Below are positions 1-7,411 of a DNA stretch of 22,042 nt, one piece after another (within the stretch, counting starts at the first letter, position 1; each line of letters opens with the position of its first letter). Source of the DNA: JAVZGQ01 sp039000685 (lineage in GTDB: Archaea > Aenigmatarchaeota > Aenigmatarchaeia > CG10238-14 > SCSR01); the NCBI GenBank assembly GCA_039000685.1, contig JAWBNW010000010.1:1-22042 (forward strand). Reading direction: 5' to 3'. The notes beneath the pieces were generated by a model. It searched no databases, was not told the DNA's origin, and was given only the letters and a program-made list of their open reading frames with translations. A program made the translations under genes and the position numbers.

Positions 1-80
1 GGGTGGCGGCCGGACTGCCCGACCCGGGCACGCCCTGGTGGCTCCTGGTCGTCTTCGCCGTCGTCTTCTTCGCCGGCTCT
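1..80. other. GC-rich foreign-looking end, probable chimeric join
   Basis: 59 of the first 80 bases are G or C (74%), against 28 of the next 80 (35%), with an abrupt change near base 78-80. Read on the plus strand from base 3, this stretch is an open frame in which 24 of 25 codons end in G or C and which encodes a Trp/Val/Phe-rich hydrophobic segment, as in a high-GC bacterial membrane protein. The AT-rich sequence to its right is coding on the opposite strand. The likely cause is a chimeric read or misassembled contig end; a recent insertion is less likely. Confidence 0.75.
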
Positions 81-232
81 ATTGCAAGCAAGATAAGTAC
101 GAAGATAAGAATAAAAATCACTCCGACAAATTGTGGGAGAATTGAAGCTACCTGAGAAATAAGATCTTGAGCAAAAACTGAAGTGGCAAAAAGAAATAAG
201 AATATCAAAAATGAAAAAACTCTTTTCTCCAT
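1..232 (-). CDS. Small secreted/membrane protein, 3' part lost at chimeric end
   Basis: ATG at 232 opens a minus-strand frame. It encodes a good Sec-type signal peptide (MEKR, about 14 hydrophobic residues, then SVFA before QD), a short amphipathic stretch (DLISQVASILPQF) and a hydrophobic helix of about 18 residues ending near base 80. Beyond that the frame stays open but enters the GC-rich foreign stretch, so only the first ~50 residues can be trusted. The signal-peptide/Ala-Gln/helix order resembles the protein at 18433-19029, so it may be a diverged relative. It lies 33 nt after the gene ending at 266 and is probably the last gene of the same operon. Function unknown; likely in the cell membrane. 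Confidence 0.6.
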   Translation of the reverse strand, partial: MEKRVFSFLIFLFLFATSVFAQDLISQVASILPQFVGVIFILIFVLILLAIEPAKKTTAKTTRSHQGVPGSGSPAAT

Positions 233-265
233 AAATTTTATTTAACTGTTATGAATATAAGTATT

Positions 266-520
266 TCATTTTTTTGTCTCTTTTCTAGAAAAATACAACA
301 AAGCTAAAGAGAAGGCTATGAGGAGAAAAATAAAAAGAAATGCTAAAACTTGCATAAGGTTCTCAAAGTAGTAAAGAGAAACAAAAAGCACGTAAAAGGC
401 TATCACAAATGAGATTATCAGGTTCACACTAGACTGAAAAATCTTGACCTTTCTCAAAAATCCGTAAGAGAGTAAAAAGGAGAGGAGGAAAAGCAGGAAT
501 TGGAAGATTGTTTCGATCAT
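266..520 (-). CDS. Small three-helix membrane protein, YGLLxK-motif family
   Basis: 84 residues, almost entirely hydrophobic, with about three membrane segments and a basic C-terminus (SRKETKK) probably in the cytoplasm. Residues ~9-27 contain L-F-x7-Y-G-F-L-R-K-x-x-I, the motif of the neighbouring 517-1053 protein and of those at 18433-19029 and 19029-19580. The short spacer between the first two helices (IFQSSVNL) matches the place where those relatives carry a Gly and an Asn. The start overlaps the stop of the 517-1053 gene by 4 nt (ATGA), so the two are probably translationally coupled. Function unknown; a small subunit of a membrane complex is a guess. Confidence 0.75.
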   Translation of the reverse strand: MIETIFQFLLFLLSFLLSYGFLRKVKIFQSSVNLIISFVIAFYVLFVSLYYFENLMQVLAFLFIFLLIAFSLALLYFSRKETKK

Positions 521-1053
521 TGGCCTCTACCCAAACCAGCTATTGCCTCCTCGTATTTTTTATACCAGTCGTAATCGTAAAGATTTATACCCAGCTTTTC
601 TGCAAGTGGTTTAATCTTTTCAACTTCATTTTTCATCTCGCCTAAAATCATTACTTTTTTACTGACATTGCTCTCTGCTTCAAACCTTTCCCATATTTTC
701 TTGCAGTTTTCTACTCCTATCTCAAATTTCTTCTTGTCTCCTATCGCTTCCTCTTTATAAAAAGCCACTTTCTTCAGAGCATAGCTCCCAACACCATAAG
801 CATACATAAGCAAGAAAGCCGCCACTGCTAAAAAAGCTGCTAGGAAAGGAAGCCATGTCGTGAGACCTAAAGAGTAAAGAGAAAAAATACCTAAGGCGGA
901 GAGAATCAAAGCTAAAAGCAAGTTAAGCCTATTTGCTTGATCGCCTAAAATTTTAGTTTTCTTGAGCAAACCATAAATCAACAAGAAGAAGAAAAGGAAG
1001 GGAAGAAATATTGAAAAGATCAGTTCTTGAAGACCGAAACTGAAAACTTCCAT
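517..1053 (-). CDS. Membrane protein with YGLLxK motif and charged cytosolic tail
   Basis: 178 residues. The first ~100 are hydrophobic, with about three or four membrane segments, and include L17-P18-F19 followed by Y27-G28-L-L-K-K-T-K-I-L-G, the best example here of a motif shared with four other proteins in this window. The last ~80 residues are highly charged and predicted helical (KKFEIGVENCKKIWERFE onwards), fitting a cytosolic tail. A TATA-like element about 24 nt upstream of the ATG suggests a leaderless transcript; this is the first gene of a three-gene minus-strand operon. Function unknown. The family occurs beside pilus-type motor genes here, so a membrane accessory of that machine is possible but not shown. 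Confidence 0.8.
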   Translation of the reverse strand: MEVFSFGLQELIFSIFLPFLFFFLLIYGLLKKTKILGDQANRLNLLLALILSALGIFSLYSLGLTTWLPFLAAFLAVAAFLLMYAYGVGSYALKKVAFYKEEAIGDKKKFEIGVENCKKIWERFEAESNVSKKVMILGEMKNEVEKIKPLAEKLGINLYDYDWYKKYEEAIAGLGRGQ

Positions 1054-1073
1054 AGAGTAAATTTGCTGTGAAT

Positions 1074-1080
1074 TAAATAA
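1074..1080 (-). promoter_or_regulatory. TATA-like box for the 517-1053 operon
   Basis: On the minus strand this reads TTATTTA inside an A/T-rich run, centred about 24 nt upstream of the ATG at 1053. That is the archaeal TATA-to-start-site distance and would put transcription initiation at the start codon. AT-richness weakens any single call of this kind. Confidence 0.45.
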
Positions 1081-1100
1081 ATTTTTTGAAATAGAAAAGC

Positions 1101-1108
1101 TTAAATAG
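1101..1108 (+). promoter_or_regulatory. TATA-like box for the 1141-2193 gene
   Basis: TTAAATAG preceded by a purine-rich AGAAAAGC that could serve as a BRE. Transcription would start near 1129-1131, in the middle of the 1118-1138 inverted repeat, leaving a leader of only ~10 nt before the ATG at 1141. Confidence 0.45.
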
Positions 1109-1117
1109 TTAATTTTG

Positions 1118-1138
1118 TATCACTAGTATGTAGTGATA
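1118..1138. repeat. Perfect 8-bp inverted repeat at the start site
   Basis: TATCACTA, five bases (GTATG), then TAGTGATA: the arms are exact reverse complements. It ends 2 nt before the ATG at 1141 and straddles the transcription start predicted from the TATA-like box at 1101. As DNA it is the size and symmetry of a dimeric repressor site; as RNA it would be a weak hairpin at the extreme 5' end. An operator fits better. Confidence 0.6.
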
Positions 1139-1140
1139 AT

Positions 1141-2193
1141 ATGAAAATAAAGAAAGGAAAGAATACTAGAAAAACTTTAAGTGTTCCTGATCTACCTCAA
1201 GGTGAAATTGTTTTTACTTACTCTACATCTATTCAGCCAGTAGGCTTAAATGTTTATAGAATTGATGGAGCTTATCTCTTGACAGAAGGAAGGATTCCTC
1301 TGGATATCACACGATATAGATCTTCTGAAATGGAAGAAGTATTACAAAAATTACAAGAAATGGAAAAACAAATTAGAGACTTGAATCTCAAAGTTGAAGA
1401 ATATAACTCTAGATTGGAAGCAACTGAAAATTTTATCTATGATAGAAAACCCGAATCTTCTAATCAAAATCCTTCTGACCCGCCAGAAACCCTTTCAGAT
1501 GTTATAAAAAATACAGTTAAAGTAGAGGTAGAAAAATATTTCCAAGAACAGAAGAAAATACTTGATGAGCATCAACAGCGATTATCTAAACTTGAGAAAG
1601 AAATAATGGATATCCGATTATTGATAGATGAATTACCAAATAGAATTTCTCAAATGTTAGAAGATAAGATGAAATCGAAAGGAGAAGATGAAGATAAACA
1701 GAAGGTGGTAAAAATTTCTTCACAACCTGTTTTGCAATCAATTCCACCACTTAAATTTGTTTACGAGCCGAAGAAAAAGATAGATACTTCCATTACACAA
1801 GATATGGCAGCAGAATTTGATAAGTTGCTTGCACGATATGCTACACCTGAAAAATATTTCCATGAAGCGAGTTTATCAGATGAAACTTTGTTTAATATAT
1901 GGAAATTGAGCTATGAGCTTTTAGAAAAAGATAGAAAAAAAGAAATAAATGGTCCTCTACTTATTTGGTATGCTCGCAAATATAACAATTATCCAAGAAA
2001 TTACATACCTCTTGTAGTTTATCAACGCACATTCACATACTTCCCAAATGAAGGCCCATTTGAATATACAGGAATAACGGAAGAAGAACGGATGATTTGG
2101 GAAGAATTTTTATCCAAATTAACACTTGAACAGCAGCAAAAGTATGTGTCAAATCTACTGATTGGTGTGACTCCTCCTGAAAAGACAAACTAG
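1141..2193 (+). CDS. Unknown soluble coiled-coil protein
   Basis: 350 residues with no signal peptide or membrane helix. Residues ~1-60 are a small beta-rich N-terminal part. Residues ~60-100 and ~125-185 are charged heptad-like helices (EMEEVLQKLQEMEKQIRDL; EQKKILDEHQQRLSKLEKEI), strong coiled-coil candidates. Residues ~215-350 form a separate, probably globular, C-terminal domain rich in Trp and Tyr (WKLSYELLEKD, LLIWYARKYNNYPRNYIP). I do not recognise the family. The gene stands alone between a divergent and a convergent neighbour, and its stop overlaps the 2190 gene's stop in a shared CTAG. The inverted repeat just before the ATG suggests specific regulation, possibly by the protein itself. 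Confidence 0.8.
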   Translation: MKIKKGKNTRKTLSVPDLPQGEIVFTYSTSIQPVGLNVYRIDGAYLLTEGRIPLDITRYRSSEMEEVLQKLQEMEKQIRDLNLKVEEYNSRLEATENFIYDRKPESSNQNPSDPPETLSDVIKNTVKVEVEKYFQEQKKILDEHQQRLSKLEKEIMDIRLLIDELPNRISQMLEDKMKSKGEDEDKQKVVKISSQPVLQSIPPLKFVYEPKKKIDTSITQDMAAEFDKLLARYATPEKYFHEASLSDETLFNIWKLSYELLEKDRKKEINGPLLIWYARKYNNYPRNYIPLVVYQRTFTYFPNEGPFEYTGITEEERMIWEEFLSKLTLEQQQKYVSNLLIGVTPPEKTN

Positions 2194-3167
2194 GAAGGCA
2201 AAGATTTTTTAATATTTTCTATTGCATTATCGTCAGGATTAGCCAAAGAATTAAAAATTTTCATCTTAACTGCCGCTTTTATAGGGTCTGAGAATCGAGA
2301 TACAGGTGATTGTGAATCAGTTATTAAGAAATGCAATGCCTTTCTTCTTGCGGGCATATCTGGAATATTTTTAATTTGATCTAATCTCATCCTAACTTCT
2401 TTCGCCACTTCTTTATCTAAGTCTATTTCAGTCTGTATAGCTTTTCTTGTCTCTTCTGCCATTTCTTCAACACCATACCAACCTTCCATCATTTTTTGTA
2501 CTCCTTTCGTGAATAAAATTGCTCCAAATATTCCTGCCAATCCCCAAGCACCATATCCATAAAAATCTAGGAGGAAAAAACCGAAGATTTGTCTACTAGC
2601 AAACATAGCTATGATGAAAGAAAGCAGAAGAGGAACCCAATCCATATTTCCCAACCAATCTTTAATCCCCAAACCTTTCATTAAACCGTACAAGAATACC
2701 CAAATGAATATAAACGGCAGCAATATGTAAAAAATGAAGAATATGTTCCATCCAAGGCTAGAATAGTCTTTTGGATAATAGCCAAGGGTTATACATGCCC
2801 AAACTGCAATTGAATCCCAAGCTTCTGTTGGTTTTTCTTTGCTTCCAAAAATAGTCGTACATTTCTCTAGGGTAACTTGGGGTGGCTGATATTCAGCAAA
2901 TGCTGTTTTTAGAATGGTTATCTCTAAAATTATAATTAAGAAAAAAAGGGTGAAATAAGTTAGCTCCCTTAAAATTTTTCCCCATTCATATGGAAGAAAA
3001 CCACTTATAATAAGTGGGATAGAAGCTAGCAGTATAATTGGCAAAACAAAAGGATAAATATTTTCTGGTATTCGTATACCTACCCATGGAAGGATAACAA
3101 AAACCACCAAACAAAAAATAATTAAAAGTGCAATTCCTACAGCTATCACTTTACCCTTAATTGCCAT
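2190..3167 (-). CDS. Six-helix membrane protein, distant YGLLxK-motif relative
   Basis: 325 residues from ATG 3167. The frame extends upstream to 3263, but a TATA-like box centred 25 nt before 3167 falls inside that extension, and the extension has no membrane-protein character, so 3167 is preferred. About six membrane segments fill residues ~5-235, followed by a charged cytosolic C-terminus of ~90 residues (TEIDLDKEVAKEVRMRLDQ). The loop between helices 3 and 4 contains two cysteines and should face outside by the positive-inside rule. Helix 4 carries L-P-F-x7-F-L-Y-G-L-M-K, aligning with the motif of the small membrane proteins at 266-1053 and 18433-19580. Monocistronic, converging on the 1141 gene. 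Function unknown. Confidence 0.75.
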   Translation of the reverse strand: MAIKGKVIAVGIALLIIFCLVVFVILPWVGIRIPENIYPFVLPIILLASIPLIISGFLPYEWGKILRELTYFTLFFLIIILEITILKTAFAEYQPPQVTLEKCTTIFGSKEKPTEAWDSIAVWACITLGYYPKDYSSLGWNIFFIFYILLPFIFIWVFLYGLMKGLGIKDWLGNMDWVPLLLSFIIAMFASRQIFGFFLLDFYGYGAWGLAGIFGAILFTKGVQKMMEGWYGVEEMAEETRKAIQTEIDLDKEVAKEVRMRLDQIKNIPDMPARRKALHFLITDSQSPVSRFSDPIKAAVKMKIFNSLANPDDNAIENIKKSLPS

Positions 3168-3188
3168 AATTAATATTTTGGAACCTAT

Positions 3189-3196
3189 GTTTAAAT
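3189..3196 (-). promoter_or_regulatory. TATA-like box for the 2190-3167 gene
   Basis: Reads ATTTAAAC on the minus strand, centred ~25 nt upstream of ATG 3167. The spacing fixes the preferred start codon and predicts a leaderless mRNA. Confidence 0.5.
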
Positions 3197-3263
3197 TATT
3201 TTTTGAAGGAAGTACTATGATTGGTTTTAATAAACCTTCAAGAAAATGGTCTTTTTTTCTCAT

Positions 3264-3269
3264 TTATAA
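3264..3269 (+). promoter_or_regulatory. TATA-like box for the HAD-family gene
   Basis: TTATAA about 31 nt upstream of ATG 3298. A second candidate, TTTAAG at 3275-3280, lies 26 nt before the in-frame ATG at 3304. Either would give a nearly leaderless transcript; the sequence does not decide between them. Confidence 0.35.
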
Positions 3270-3297
3270 TTAGCTTTAAGAGAATTAATTTTTAGAA

Positions 3298-4521
3298 ATG
3301 CTCATGGTAAATGCCAGATTTTTAAATTATCAAAAATGGTCGATTTTATACCATTTGGATTCCGTAGGAAAAATTAAACCTGTCCTTGATTATGAGATTA
3401 AAGTTAAAAATGAAATTCATTTCATAAGCATGTTTACATCATTATTTTGTATGTTTGATGTTGACCTCACGCTAACAGAAGACAGCACGATTTTTGAAGA
3501 ATTTTACTTCAGACAATTACCTGAAGTAAACCCAAATGTAGGGAAAAATCTTCATGTGATGAAAGAAATTATTAGAGAGGTAGGTAGATCACAAGATCTT
3601 GATAAACCGCATGCAAAGCTAGATAGATTCTTGCGAAATTCTGAACTTACTAAAGAACAAGTAATAGAAGCTAGTGTAAGAACAGGAGAAAGCAAAAATA
3701 TAAAGATAATTCCTTATGCTTTTGAAGCTATAAATGAAATTGAAAAAATGAATTGTAAAGTGGGATTAAACACAGGTTCGGTTAAAACAGCAGTTGAAGA
3801 AGTATCAAGAAGGAAAATTGGTATTGAAGCAACAAATATTGCCGCCACGAAATTTTTTTATGATGAAAAAGGTGTGTTTTTAAAGTCTTGGTTGAACTTG
3901 GGGAAAAATAAAGAAATTAGCATGAGTACTTACTTCTTGCCAGAAGCATATTGCAATTTTTCATTCACCATAAATCCAAACTGGCCAAAAATAGTTTATG
4001 TGGCAGATAAAACTCTTTCTCATTTTGAAAAATATGTGGCCGCAAAAGTTGGCTCGTCTTCAGGCATAGTTTTAGAAGTTGGAGAAAATCCTCCTGAAAG
4101 TAATGAAGAGTATGAATATGTGGTCAATGCTTTGGAAATTAAGAAAGATTTAAGGAAAATTAAACCTTATCTCGAGCTTATTAGAAGAGCAACTATTTAT
4201 CCTTTTTTAATCAGACCGGAAGAAGCTTACGAAGCAATAAAGCTAGCAGATGAGATAAAATTTTCAGAATTTGAAAATTTGGAAGATCTTTTAAATAAAA
4301 TTCAAGATTTCATTTCTATTGAAATCTTATTCCCCACTTTAACCAAAAGAATTGATAAGAAATGCAAAGAACTGAAAAGAAAATTGAAGGATAATGATTT
4401 AAAAAAGGAAGAAGTAGAAGAAGTTGTGAATGTTTTGAAAGCTTTTGACCCTGCTTTTCATGCTAAAGAAGAAAGAAAAAAAGAACTTAAAGAAATTGTT
4501 CTTTCATCAACCTCTCCATGA
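3298..4521 (+). CDS. HAD-superfamily phosphatase-like protein with helical C-terminus
   Basis: 407 residues. D54-V-D56-L-T58 is HAD motif I (D-x-D-x-T), with the aspartate nucleophile and acid/base. A motif II candidate is GLNTGS near residue 160, and IVYVADKTLSHFE near ~235 fits motif IV. An all-helical cap lies between motifs I and II. HAD enzymes with DxDxT are mostly Mg-dependent phosphatases; the substrate cannot be inferred. Residues ~275-407 are a charged helical extension not typical of the family. HAD proteins usually begin right at motif I, so the first ~45 residues are unusual; starts at residue 3 or a later Met are possible. The 3' end overlaps the opposing 4487-5482 gene by 35 nt. 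Confidence 0.75.
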   Translation: MLMVNARFLNYQKWSILYHLDSVGKIKPVLDYEIKVKNEIHFISMFTSLFCMFDVDLTLTEDSTIFEEFYFRQLPEVNPNVGKNLHVMKEIIREVGRSQDLDKPHAKLDRFLRNSELTKEQVIEASVRTGESKNIKIIPYAFEAINEIEKMNCKVGLNTGSVKTAVEEVSRRKIGIEATNIAATKFFYDEKGVFLKSWLNLGKNKEISMSTYFLPEAYCNFSFTINPNWPKIVYVADKTLSHFEKYVAAKVGSSSGIVLEVGENPPESNEEYEYVVNALEIKKDLRKIKPYLELIRRATIYPFLIRPEEAYEAIKLADEIKFSEFENLEDLLNKIQDFISIEILFPTLTKRIDKKCKELKRKLKDNDLKKEEVEEVVNVLKAFDPAFHAKEERKKELKEIVLSSTSP

Positions 4522-5482
4522 TTTTATTCTTTTTCCTTTCTATATCTTCCTCTCTTTCTTTTATGTAATCTCCTAGCTCTATCAAAGTTTCTTCATAGAG
4601 CTTTTTATATTCTCTTAAATCAGATTTGAGTAGCGGCATGTCTGATGGAATTTTTTCATCAGCTTCCCTTGTTTGAACTAGTTTTTTATAAAACTCTTCA
4701 TTTTCAAGTTGTGTTTCTTCCAATTTTCCTATCAACTTTTCTCTTACCAACTTAACTTCCAAATAAGGCCTATAATCGCTTCCGACTAAAATTGCTAGCT
4801 CTCTAGCATCTTCCTTTATTTCAGAAAAAAGCTCTGGTAATTGCATCACAACACTTAATTTTTCCTGTTTCTCTGGTTTTAAAATTTCAATTGAAAGCGA
4901 GTTGCCAAAATCTCTTATCTTGTAATTTGTCACGATTTCATTTTTTTCAAACTTTAAGCATAAAGATGAAGCATCTTCTTGATTTAAAGCTATGTAAAAT
5001 CTCCAAGGCTCTTCAAAAAGACTTAAAGGCAAATAAAGCTCGACTCCATCAAAACCCAAAGAGGTTGGCTTGTTTATGAAGTTAATTTTCAATTCCTTGA
5101 AAGTGTGTTGATCTTTGTATACAAATCCTTCTCTCAGGCTGTCGTAAAAATAACGAAAGAATGGATGAATGCCAACCATCTTATCCTTAACTTTCCCGAC
5201 AAAAATTAATTTTCTTGGTGTCTTTTCAAAAATTTCCTTTAAAGGACTTCCTAATTTTTCCACAAGCTTTCCATACTCTATTCCTGGAAAAATTCTTTTC
5301 TCATTTAATTCTCTCAAAATTAGAGCTTTGCAAACACCTTGAATGAAGATTTCCATTTCTTCTAAAGTCCTTGGTGCTTCTTTATAATCACGCAGCTTCT
5401 CAAGAGCTTCTTTTGGTTTTTCGTAATTATCTGCTATCACTTCAAGTATTTCACAAAGTTCTTCAAAATAGGCTGTACTCAC
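4487..5482 (-). CDS. Unknown soluble protein with helical ends
   Basis: 331 residues with a GTG start at 5482 and no signal or membrane segment. Residues ~1-85 look helical, ~90-225 alternate strand and helix (RKLIFVGKVKDKMVGIHP; GVELYLPLSLFEEPWRFYIAL), and ~245-331 are a long charged helix or coiled coil (KLIGKLEETQLENEEFYKK; YIKEREEDIERKKNKIMER). I do not recognise the family. It converges with the HAD-like gene, overlapping it by 35 nt, and diverges from the 5535 lipoprotein gene across 52 nt that contain TATA-like A/T runs for both directions. Composition matches the surrounding genes. Confidence 0.75.
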   Translation of the reverse strand: MSTAYFEELCEILEVIADNYEKPKEALEKLRDYKEAPRTLEEMEIFIQGVCKALILRELNEKRIFPGIEYGKLVEKLGSPLKEIFEKTPRKLIFVGKVKDKMVGIHPFFRYFYDSLREGFVYKDQHTFKELKINFINKPTSLGFDGVELYLPLSLFEEPWRFYIALNQEDASSLCLKFEKNEIVTNYKIRDFGNSLSIEILKPEKQEKLSVVMQLPELFSEIKEDARELAILVGSDYRPYLEVKLVREKLIGKLEETQLENEEFYKKLVQTREADEKIPSDMPLLKSDLREYKKLYEETLIELGDYIKEREEDIERKKNKIMERLMKEQFL

Positions 5483-5506
5483 AATTCAAAATTATGAAGT
5501 TAAAAC

Positions 5507-5514
5507 ATAAATTT
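5507..5514 (+). promoter_or_regulatory. TATA-like box for the lipoprotein gene
   Basis: ATAAATTT centred ~25 nt before ATG 5535. This supports ATG 5535 over the in-frame TTG at 5517 and predicts a leaderless mRNA. Confidence 0.5.
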
Positions 5515-5534
5515 TCTTGAGAAAAATAATTATT

Positions 5535-6380
5535 ATGGAAAGACCTTTTGTTTTACTGTTTTTATTGGTTCTGGTTATTTTCATCTCTGGTTGTATAGGT
5601 GGTGGGGAAGAAAAGCCTTCTGGTGTAGGTTTAAGCTCAACCTTAACTTCAGATACAAAAAAAGTTATGGCTTCTTCACCAGTAACTTTTGTATTAACTA
5701 TAAAAAACCTTGCTTCCGAAACAGCAGAAGATATAAAAGTTCAGCTTCTGAACTTAACGGAATGGCGAGTAGAAAATGAAATTCAAGAACTTAAAGAACT
5801 AAAACCAAATGACCTCTACAAGTTTTCTTGGGTTGCTTATGCCCCATCTCAAAATAAAACTTTCATAGCAACCGCAAATGTTTTCTACTACATGAGAACA
5901 AAAGCAAACATAAAACTGAGAGTTTATGACAATGAATATTTAAATACTCTTAATCAAGAAGAAAGAAATAAAATTAAAGAAAAATCTGCCTTATTGTCTT
6001 CAATGATGAGCAAGAATACACAAATAGGTGTGCAAATAAACCTTAAACAACCTTTTATCTTAACTCGCTACAGAGAAACTTTTCCTTTTGTTTTAGAAAT
6101 AAAAAATGTTGGTTTTGGTGAAGTATATAGTGATACAAGTAATTATCCTCCACCTGAAAGATATAAAGAATATGTGAGGTTCGAGTTCAACAGTAATTCA
6201 ACTCTACAATGTGATTTTGATGATGGTGAGCTTGTAAAACTTTCTAACAAGAGCAAAAATATTGTATGTAGGCTTGTAATAACAAAAGATGATATCAAAA
6301 ATTATGCCGACTTTTCAATAAACTTTACAATAGGTTATACTTATCTTGATAAAGCTAGGACAAAAATTGAAGTTGTTTAA
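5535..6380 (+). CDS. Surface lipoprotein with two beta-rich ectodomains
   Basis: 281 residues from ATG 5535. The N-terminus is a lipoprotein signal: MERP, about 14 hydrophobic residues, then F-I-S-G-C with the lipidatable Cys at residue ~20 and a Gly-rich linker. Residues ~40-130 resemble a CARDB/DUF11-type Ig-like domain (VTFVLTIKNLASETAEDIKV; later TFIATANVFYYMRTKANIKL). Residues ~155-281 form a second beta-rich segment beginning around FPFVLEIKNVG, with two cysteines that could form a disulfide. It should be anchored outside the membrane. The next gene, on the same strand 36 nt downstream, has a similar plan but a membrane-helix anchor and its own TATA-like box. No enzymatic motif seen; adhesion or scaffolding is inference. 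Confidence 0.75.
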   Translation: MERPFVLLFLLVLVIFISGCIGGGEEKPSGVGLSSTLTSDTKKVMASSPVTFVLTIKNLASETAEDIKVQLLNLTEWRVENEIQELKELKPNDLYKFSWVAYAPSQNKTFIATANVFYYMRTKANIKLRVYDNEYLNTLNQEERNKIKEKSALLSSMMSKNTQIGVQINLKQPFILTRYRETFPFVLEIKNVGFGEVYSDTSNYPPPERYKEYVRFEFNSNSTLQCDFDDGELVKLSNKSKNIVCRLVITKDDIKNYADFSINFTIGYTYLDKARTKIEVV

Positions 6381-6387
6381 TCTTGTT

Positions 6388-6395
6388 TTTTAAAT
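6388..6395 (+). promoter_or_regulatory. TATA-like box for the gene interrupted by the gap
   Basis: TTTTAAAT centred about 25 nt upstream of ATG 6417, supporting that ATG as the true start. Confidence 0.45.
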
Positions 6396-6416
6396 TTGTA
6401 AATCTAACTTTTTTTT

Positions 6417-7411
6417 ATGAAAGGCATTGCTCTTGCCCTGATCGGTATTTGTCTAANNNNNNNNNNATTGTTGTGGTGGGGGGTTATTTTGTTTATCAAA
6501 ACTTTAGCACTAAAGTATTTGTTGAGGCTTATACCCCCAACATACCAAATTTTGTCGATGTAAATTTCTTTATTGGAACTGAAGGTAAAGAAGGACTTCC
6601 TACAAGATTCTTGGATGTAAAAAAGGGTTATTTTGAATTTCCTTTTAATATAAAAAATTTGTTTGACGAAAAAATTAAAACAAGGATTTGTCCAAGCATT
6701 GTTGTCAAACACTTAAATTCGATTTCTTCGATAGACGCTGATTGCCTAGAATTTGAAATGAATCAGGGGGAAGAGAAAAAACTAAACATAAAAATCCCTT
6801 TTAGTGGAGAGGAACAGAAACTTCTAAATTCAACAAAAACTGTTTTGAGAATAGAAGTGGAGTATAGTGGTGTGATAAAAAGTCTTTGTGATTTGTATTT
6901 GAATACCGGCTATCCTTATTGTAAAATTTCAGATTCTTCGTCTCTTAAAATCTCGCCAGACTTAAGACCAAACCCAATAAATTTGGTTAAAGATGAAAAA
7001 TTCTCTGTTTATCTTGGAATCAAAAAATTTTCAGAATATCTTGAACTTAAAGGAGTAGAAATCTTCCCGATTGAAACTAGGGTTAGGACAATTTCTTATG
7101 GTAAAGAAACTGTGGAAACGATAACTTTGGAAGAAAACTACAGTTCTGATTTATCTTATGTTGTTTCTTTGCCAGAAGATTATATATTCTTACATGAATT
7201 CAATGCCCCAAAAATAAAAGTTGAGGAAATGGGAAATCAAGAATACATAAATATAAACTGTGAATCTGAATTTGCAAAAAAACTCAAGATTTGTGATCTT
7301 AAAGGGAAGGATGAAAGAGTAGAACAAGCTTTCAAGAAGCTTATTTTAGAAATAAAACTATATTTCTTAAACAAAAGATCAATAGAAGAAAGTTTATACG
7401 TAGTTAGCTAA
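6417..7411 (+). CDS. Membrane-anchored surface protein, interrupted by sequencing gap
   Basis: ATG 6417 encodes MKGIALALIGICL, a Met-Lys-Gly plus hydrophobic-helix start like the pilin-like proteins downstream, then runs into the N gap. After the gap the helix resumes (IVVVGGYFVYQ) and an ectodomain of ~310 residues follows. It is beta-rich (FEFPFNIKNLF; VLRIEVEYSGVIK), has six cysteines and no enzyme motif I recognise. The parts before and after the gap are in different frames if the gap is taken as exactly 10 bases; they join if its true length is 2 mod 3. I treat it as one intact gene. It follows the lipoprotein gene and converges on the 7408-7767 gene with a 4-nt overlap. Confidence 0.7.
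6457..6466. other. Assembly gap of 10 N
   Basis: Ten N bases lie within the membrane-helix coding region of the 6417-7411 gene. The reading frame across it predicts a real length of 2 modulo 3, so 10 is probably a placeholder. Confidence 0.95.

Noticed and set aside
1..80. Genuine fusion of the left-end membrane protein with a Lys/Thr/Ala-rich tail
   Set aside because: The frame stays open only because the foreign GC-rich sequence lacks stops; base composition and coding strand change at the junction.
3168..3263. Upstream extension of the 2190 membrane protein by 32 residues
   Set aside because: A TATA-like box at the leaderless distance from ATG 3167 lies inside the extension, and the added residues do not look like a signal or membrane segment.
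6383..6456. N-terminus read in the 6383 frame before the gap (FKFVNLTFFYERH region)
   Set aside because: That frame has no good start or hydrophobic helix, whereas ATG 6417 gives MKG plus a helix and follows a TATA-like box.
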